Source of the DNA: Notospermus geniculatus
Taxonomy: Eukaryota > Nemertea > Pilidiophora > Heteronemertea > Lineidae
DNA length: 64,000 bases
Reading direction: 5' to 3'
Assembly (NCBI GenBank): GCA_002633025.1
Contig: NMRB01002225.1
Location: 1 to 64,000 of the forward strand
Shown here: positions 34,501 through 43,500 of the stretch, in pieces
Numbering within the stretch: the first letter of the stretch is position 1
Layout: every line of letters starts with the position of its first letter
Made by a program: the position numbers and the translations under genes
Notes under the pieces: generated by a model
The model's input: only the letters and a program-made list of their open reading frames with translations
Database searches by the model: none
Told to the model about the DNA's origin: nothing

Positions 34501-37500
34501 CAGAGGAATCGCGCTGGAAAATCCAGAAAATCACCGTAAGATAAAATATAAAATTATCAGAATAGTTATTTCATAATATTTCATGGGCTATTGAGTTGTT
34601 ACAATAAACTTATCATGATCGTGGTTGGTGAAAAGAGAGTCTAATGACTTGAGGGCCGAAAGCCAGCACTTTAGGAGAAAAGGGCCGAATTGCAAGTTCC
34701 ACTAAACTGCTAAAGCTATTCTGATGTTGACAAGACCACGTAGCTGTGTTTATATATTTAGGTCATGATAGTGGTGTGATTGTGTGTGACTGATGGGCTG
34801 CAGACTGCATTTTCCTCTGATTCCTCCGATTCCTCTAAATCGACATGGCCAATGGGTGGCTGGGTTTATTTGCACAGCAGCTGTGTATCCAAGGAAAATT
34901 AAAGGCACTGTGCAACCAGTAGTACTGACCTCCTTGTATGCACAGCAGATTCCATTTCTGTGCGGTCGGGTTTCTTGCCATCTAATGCTGAAAATAGTCC
35001 TTCGTTTGTTAAGCGTGTCACGCCCACCCCCCCCCCCCCCCCCCCCCAGTCCCCAGTGCATTAGGGTATGTGTTTGTCATGTGCTATGTACAGCACGATG
35101 GCAAGCAAACATGCTTGCCAAGTAGATTATCCATTCTAATTTTATTTGATGGCAAACGTCCTGAAAACTGCCTGCTAAAATTGTCTAACAAGACTATGGA
35201 CCGTATTCTAGAAGCTTCCCTAACTCTAAGGTTTACCTTCAGCTATTGTTTGCAGGGCAGAATACAAAAGCTTAAAGTGGACCTTAGCGTTAAGGTGGCT
35301 TCTAGAATACGGACCTATGTCCCGTGTACTAATTTTTTCCCTGGACCGTTCGGTGCATTCTGAGTATTTTCAGTAAACAAAAAAGGCCAAAAGAAAAACA
35401 CGAGAAAGGAAAAGTGGCGAAAAAAACCGCCCCAGTCGGGAGTAGAACCGCGGACCTGAGGTTTATCGGTGTTAGGCAAACGCTCTGGGCCGACCGCACA
35501 GAAAGTCCGATAGTGCTACCGGCGCCTATCGGCAGTTAGTTATAACGCATCTTCCCATTAATTAAACCGCCGACAGGCACCGAAAGCACTATCGGACTTT
35601 CTGTGCGGTCGGCCTTGACCGATTGAGCTGGTAGCAGTGGGGTTACGAATTGAGAGATACTTATCATGCTTATTGGTGGGCATGAATATTCTTTATTCAA
35701 TGAGCTTCTTTGCGGCCAATGGTCCCAGTGGAATGAATATTAAGGTCTCCCGATACATATGCTTTCGCGCCCAAATGTGAGCGACTCGGCGACTTTGTGG
35801 TGAGTAAAGGGCTCCGCACACTAGCGATTTTTCGAGCGATTTTCTGGGCGATCGGCCTTGCGACCAGGCCAGCGACTCAACATTTTTACCTTTTGAAGCG
35901 ACTTCACAGGCGATTATCGCCTGCGACGTCGTAGTCGACAGTCGCCTCGCTGGTCGCCTCAATTTAGTCGCTAGTGTGCGGAGCCCTTTAAGCATGGCGC
36001 ACACGAGCGATTTTTTGAGCGATTTTCTAGGCGACTAGCCTTGCGACTACAGGAGCGACTGAACATATTTTTAGTTTTTTTTGTTTTTTTTGACTCGTTT
36101 GCGACAAATGCTTCACTGGGAGATCAGTGATGTCGCGGATGACATCACTGATTGACCTCAAAGGTAATTATCGCATGCGACCTGGTAGTCGCCCCCATTT
36201 TAGTCGCTCGTGTGCGCCATGCTTAAAGGGCTCCGCACACTGGCGACTAAAATGGGGGCGACTACCGATGCGACTACTACGTCGCCTGCCGTAATTACCT
36301 TTGCAGTCGATCAGTGATGTCATCCACGACATCACTGATCTTCCAAAGAAGCATTTGTCGCAAACAAGTCAACAAAAAGTAAAAAAACTGAAAAATGTTC
36401 AGTCGCTTCTCTGGTCGCAAGGCCGGTCGCCTACAAAATCGCTCGAAAAAATCGCTAGTGTGCGGAGCCCTTTAGGTTCGATGAATATAACAACTTGCAT
36501 GTCGTCAAGTCTGCGGTTGCCCGGATTATAGGTTGTTCCTAAATTCATTCAATGACATTTCTTCCCTCAACGCATGCAGGAAACCTACATGGATTCAAAA
36601 ACGTATTGGGGGAAGAGACTCCCGAGCTTCAATAATTTTTTCAATAGCTTATAATCAGAGAGGGTCAGGAGCGGCCCTACGGAGGTTATTTTCATATGAA
36701 TTACTACTCATGGATGTATTGTCATAGTGTGTCTTCACTAAAACTGCTCTCATATCTACACCTTTTGAGATATTTCGAAAATACTTTTTGCATCGGATAA
36801 CTGTCATCAACACGGAGGGCTGTACGGAGGGATTTTTCAAATAAATGGTTTTCCCCAAAGATATCACCAAAAAATCATGTTTTCACCATTTTGGGCAACT
36901 AAATTAGCCAATTAAAGCTAGCAGGGGATGAATTTTGAGAAATCCCTCTTTGCAGCCCTCGGGGCAACTTCGATACACATTGGCCCGTATGCACCAACAT
37001 CAGATTAGCCCCAATTCGGCTTAAGTCCATTGCACCAATCATAGTTGATCCAGAAGTTGGGCTTAAGCTCTTGCAAAGTTTAAACCACCCAAGGGGTAGG
37101 TTTAAGTTATGGATTAAGGCTGTTCGCTCATCTGACAGTGAACTTCCGGGTTGGAAACATGGAGTTTCTTGACTAGCGTGACGAAATGGACATGGTGGAT
37201 TGCCCAGGACGGGTTGTTAAGGAGAAATTTAAAAAACCGGTACAGGTTTACCAAGGTCAATGCTTGTGGATTCTGGTCTAATTGAATATGAGATTGCTCC
37301 ATCATCTGATCGCAACAATCCAATCTCAGCAATCAACAGATTATTGCAGGTTTCACGTGCCATTGCAAGACACCAACAACCTCAGATAAGCCATAACTTA
37401 AGCTCGAGCTCAAATTGGATCACAAGTGTCCCGTAGGTCATTGTGTGTGTATCGCAGACAAAAGCCTGCACAATAAAATCATGCAATCAGCATTTGGAAG

Positions 37501-40500
37501 ACCTCAGACTTCAGGCTTAAGCTATAGTTCAGCTCATCTAAAGCTTATCTTTGGCTCAAATGTGTTGCGGATCAATTTGTGATTAGCCGAATAAGAGCTT
37601 AAGTTATGGATCAGTTGAGCTGTAGCTTAAACCCAAATTCGGATCAGTTGGTGCATACGGGCCATTGTGTCCAAAGACAGGCCTCTCAAACCTAATTGCA
37701 TGCAGGTGGCGTCAAAGCTAGTGAAATATAAAGGGTAGAAATTAACCTTCGTTAATTAGTGAAACTGTACTTAATATCATGTTGCTTTTTACATGAATCG
37801 ACAGATAAGAGATAAATTCATCATAGAAAGGCAAGAAAACCATGACGGTTCCCAATGCCCTCGATTTATGCAGCATTGATTTCCATGATCCCAAAATTTT
37901 CGCTTATGTATCGGTACTGTAGACCTTAAAGCCGCCCATACACGGCGCAATATTATTGCACAATATGGGGCCCAAATGGGTGGTCGTGTGCTTTTCGCAT
38001 GATGGGTAGAAGAAAGATTGGCAATAATATTGCCCATTGTGATCCTCATATTGTGCAATAATATTGATCGTGTATGGGCCGCTTATTGAAGAAGCGAGGA
38101 TTAGGGGGGGGGACGCAGGCGGCGCACGCCCCCCCCCTTAAATCCGCACACCAGTGTTTTTTCAGTAACTGCATTTTAGCTCCTACGGTGCACAGAAAGA
38201 AAAAAACGATCTCATCTCGAGGCAAAATGACTCTCCAACTCTTGTCCCTAAAATGAGTTTCTTTTGCAACTCGAATAGGCTCAAAATGAGTAGACTTTGT
38301 CTCCACTTCAGAATGAGACTCCAGTTGCACTTATCTCCAGTCGATGCAATAGCCCTTTATGGGGCTCCAGCCGAAGAAAACTGGTACTCATGCTGTATTC
38401 GAGTAGCAAAGAAACTCATTTAAGGGACAAAATAGTAAGCTGAAGACTCACTTTATCTCGAATTGAGATCGATTTTTTTTCTGCGTGACAGGTTCCGGCG
38501 CGATCCTAAAGAGGTGGTAGTTTGGCGCCACTGACAGCTGCCCACGCCGCTCTAATTACACAATGACATAACAGCCACACCTTTTCGCGCTAACGTTTTT
38601 GTGTGTATTTTCCCATGATTTATGTTTCTTGTGCTTGGCATCGGACTTTCTCAACCTGAGATGCCGGGAAATCGCGTCTCAGCGATTCTAATTTTCAACA
38701 TTTTCCTGCGGGAGGACCCTCAGACGGCCCGCCAGGTCCGTGCCAACGCCGCCAATGACCGAAGCGCGAGGCCAGTGGCCTCTACCTTCAGAACCACCCC
38801 TCGCGAAAATCCTGGATCGGCCCCTGCGTCATAAGTCGTTCTCGGGTCTCGATGCTTCTTTTTTTGAATATGATTACCTTCCTGTTAACTGTGTTGATGC
38901 TTCTTTTAAAAGTATTATATGTATGTCAAATTTTGGAACGTGTTTGTTCGCTTTCGTGTGGGCTGCCGTCTTGATCCCTCAGCACAGTCAGTACCGGTAG
39001 TGTATTTTAATACACTACTGACTGTAGTTAAAATTCGCAATGTTCACTGGTTTATTATCATCAGAAGGCGGTTTTCCAAGCACCGACGGGGCCTAGATTT
39101 GTGTTTCGAAATGCCGGGAAATCGCGTTTCAGGGCTTCTAAGATTTCAGTCCCCCCCCCCCGCGCTGGAGACGCGCCTACGGCGCGTATATGGCAACGGC
39201 TTCGCCGCCCCCGATATCTGCGCCCCCTTTCGTCAAATCCTGGATCCGCCCTTGATTAATAATTAGCTGAAAGTGCATCCAAGAAAATATTCGCACTGCA
39301 CACACAGCAGTTAGCTATGCAAATAAACAGTTCGGCACGCAGTATTTAACATTTAACATCGCGGCATCGCATCCTGCTGAGAGATTACACACATGTTGCT
39401 CAGTATTATCAAAAATATATTACCGGTCCTGATGATGTAAGCATTGATATTCAAAAACTTACATTAGTATCGCAATCGTTAGTGGCACGAAGACACTGCC
39501 AGAGAAGAATGCAAGGTGTTGCCAATCACGAAGGAGATAAGCCGCTAAGGCAGCAAGACTGCACCCGACGTTCCATATACTGAGTGCTCCGCAGGTTGAC
39601 CGCCACTTAGGGCCGATGTACTCCAACGGTAGGATATAAGTCATGCACATGGTAGCCCCTGCAAGAAGAATTTCGGTAGGACAATTCAGAATCTGCGACC
39701 TACCTCAATGCAAATACAGCGCACGTCCTGACAACATGCTCTTCCTCCACCTAGGCTGACTTCGATTTGTCAACTCGGGTTACTCGAGTCACCCGGGTAT
39801 AAATCGAAGTCACTCGAGTTAGGAGGGTTGCCGAACTGTGTAACAAAGATGGCGTCCGATCTACCCGTCTGAACCAACCCTCGATGGTCCGTGGGTAGCA
39901 AGAGTTGCTACCCTTCAAAATGGCTGCCAATATGGCGGACGTCAGTAAAAATACACAAACTGCTTTTCATTTGAGTCGAAATTGTCCAAAACTCACACCT
40001 TTTGAGATGAGAAAGTGGGTTGGGAAGTCCTACAAGATGAATTGAGGGACCGCTGTGGCGGAATGGACAACAACAACGAACCTAGTTCACCGGTTGCCAC
40101 AGGTGGCGCATTGCAACTTCGATTTGGAACTCGGGTTACCCACATATCAGAAAGTTTGTCCCAGTTTGTTTCATGTGCCAGCGGCTAAAAATAGCACACG
40201 ATGACGCGGCGTTAGCTTGGCTGAAAGGGTAAATGTCGTCCTGGGTATATACAAAGATTACCCAGGATCTCAATCTTCACTAAAACAACACCCTGGGTGT
40301 AGTTTCGGTAGCCGAACATCACCCAGCATGCGCAATCGGTGCCTAGGAACGAATCCTATTTGGAAATCCCGTGGAATCTCGCGGTCTGGCGCCGCGGTAC
40401 ATGTTCAGTGTAGCTGTTCTTGACATTCTTCAGGCTGTCACGTGACCACGGGCGCGACAACCTTGAATCCAGGCGTCATACTACGATGCTGGGTGATGTT

Positions 40501-43500
40501 CGGCTACCGAAACTACACCCAGGGTATTATTTTAGTGAAGATTGAGATCCTGGGTAATCTTTGTATATACCCAGGACGACATTTACCCTTTCAGCGTTAG
40601 CTTGAGGTGGGCCGTTCCATTAGCTTGAGAGGCAAATGGGTCTGATCATGCTGATGAGTATCCAGGTTCAGAAGTTTGGATTTTAGGGGAAGATTAGAAT
40701 GGACAGAATCCTACATTTAGGCCACGCGACACAAAAGTTATATTGAACTGGCAGTACAAAGTGTTTGATGAATACCTGTCATACCTTAACACGATGCTGC
40801 CACTTGGGTGGTGGGCTTGGTATTTGTGACCGTTGACACAATATTGAATAGGCCAATGAGATGATGGTCTTTGAAAGGTCATAGGGTAAATATTAAATAT
40901 TCAAGAACTGCTTCTGATGGTTGGACAGCGTGCTCCAGGCCGGCGAACATGGCGAAAAGGCGGGAATTCCCAAGGAAACCCCCTCTTTTTTGCAAAAATC
41001 GACCACTTTGGAATCAAAATGACACATCAGTCCACTGATTCGTTCGTTCTCTGATAATGAAATGAGAATTATTACATTGTCATCTTACGTTATTGACTTT
41101 TGATGGTGTACTTTCTCAGCCCGTGCAGACATAGACAGCGGATTTTAATCGTGACTTTCGGTCACTTTCATTGAAACTACATTGCGCCTGTCTCTGCCGC
41201 TAGATGGCGACGCTGTACGATCTCGTAAATGAAACAAACTTTCGGATATGGTGCGCATGCGCATTGCGTTGAATTTACGTCATAACCGGTGGCAATTTTT
41301 CTAACGCGGGTGACCCGAGTTGACAAATCGAAGTCAGCCTTGTGGTCAAGTCAAAGGATTGGTACCAAAATAACCGTGAAATATGTTAATATACCATTCT
41401 ACAATGCATCATCTTGGCTACCAAGGGTTGTGACATCGCTCCCCCTCGCGACTACGCTCGCACGAACCCTTTCGCAGTCTTCACCTGTATTTCACTGGCT
41501 GTTCTGTTACTAGTGTCACCCCTCCGTTCAAATATGCATTTGGTACTACCGTATCACATTTAGTGTTTTTATTTCAAATAGATATGTCATTATATTGTGT
41601 TCACTGACTTTCTTATCATTTCGGAATTGCTAGGCTACTTATCCTTATTTTTAACATTAGGCCGAATTGGCAGAAATCCCCGATACCAGGAAATCCCCCT
41701 CCCATACGACTGATGGAAGAGCGAGCTTGGCAAGTACAATTAGCGCCGACTGGTACAATTCACTTGCTGCTTCCCACTTTTGTACACATGAGTACATTCT
41801 TTCCATCAATAACAGTATTCCTTGCTTGTTGTTGCAGCAGACATTGTCACGACAGGTAGCGCTCGTACCTCACACTGACCTGTCACCGCGCGCAAGGCAT
41901 CATGGGACATGTTGGGACTACTTGCTGCATTTTCAAGATGGCGGGGATTCCTCGCTTCGGGTTTAAAAATTGCAGAATCTCCTCAAATAGGCCTACCTAG
42001 GATAGGTATATCCGTGTGTGGGTATCACATTGTCCGTCATGATTATGACATACATAGGCCTATATTGTGTGAGATATCTGTACATGTCATGTTAGCCACT
42101 GACAGCTACGTTAGTAGTGCGTCGTCACACTACAGTACACTATGTCTACACACAGTGACAGTGAATAGCGCTGCTGCCGTAGTCATAATCCGATTATCAT
42201 CATCCTTTTCTTCTCAACAATGTCATGTATGTGACAATTTCTCATCAGAAATAAAAAAACCAGTCAACTATTTGCAAAGTCTGCAAGAATAAGCCTCATA
42301 TCGCTATTTTCTTAGGATTTACTTTCGTGGCACAGTAGATCACGTGATTACTGAGTTCAGGCGGTGATGTGTCCGCGTATTACTTTTTACGCCAAATTCG
42401 GCGTGCTGCGGCTCGTGCGGACACAGGTTGGTGCGTGCATATCCAGCGCCGCCTAGCGCCGACCTGTGAGACACAATGTTGAAGCAGATTCAAACTTTAA
42501 ATCCGGAACATTAGCCCTTGAAGTCGCGAATCGCTCGCTGCCATGCTGCAGCATTCGCCATGTTTTCTGTTACCTCGTTCCCAGTTGCTACGCAAGTAGA
42601 TTGTACTACTGAAGAGTCAGTAGGTATCATGCCAAAACCTGAAGGCGAGGGCTCTGATTGGTACATTGATTTCCCGATGTGGGTCAATACAGGAATTCTA
42701 TGCGAAAGCTTCCAGGGGTAGTGGCGTAGTCTTTATGACGTAGCCAATACACGTGGATTCCAGGATGCGATGCATCAAAGCTTTCCACTCTTTATTTCTT
42801 TGGAACACTTTTATCATTCTCTTACCATAGAATACGCCAGTGGAAAATCGCAATGCAGCGTACATCTGCCAGTTGATGCTGAAGCCGACCATGGTCTGTA
42901 GGAACAGTAAGAGACAGATGGAAACCCGTAGGACCTTCTGGCGACCGTAGAGGTCAGCGAGTTGGGCAGTCCCTAGTGAACCGATGAGTACGCCGAACAT
43001 GAGAATAGAGGAGGTCAACTTCGGGATGTATTTTTTATCACACACCAGGTCCCACTGCAAATGAACGATCAAAAGGTGAGTTTGCAATGGAATAAAATGC
43101 AGAGAGCGCATGATCACATGGTTCATCTATGCTATGACACGGTGTACCGAAAGTGAACCAAATCCTACAAAACAAGAAAAGGACATCGGAGCGATGTCAA
43201 TGGTTTCCAATGATAAGTTTACTACTCTAGAGCTAGTTATCTGTGACCTTGACCTCTGACCTTGAGAAGTATTGCGTAACTGGAACAGGGATCCTTGATT
43301 AAACAAATAGGGGATGGTTAATGCAGGCTTCTAATTAGTTTTCCCCTGAAAATCTGAGTAGATTTGCACTTTAGAACTGTTTGACCTTGACCTTGACCTC
43401 TGACCTTCAAGGTCATTGTGTAATCTGAAAGCTCATCCTTGATAACCTAGGTGTAGACGAAGGTTTTAGGCTTCCACCATCACCAGGTTCTGTCTCATGT

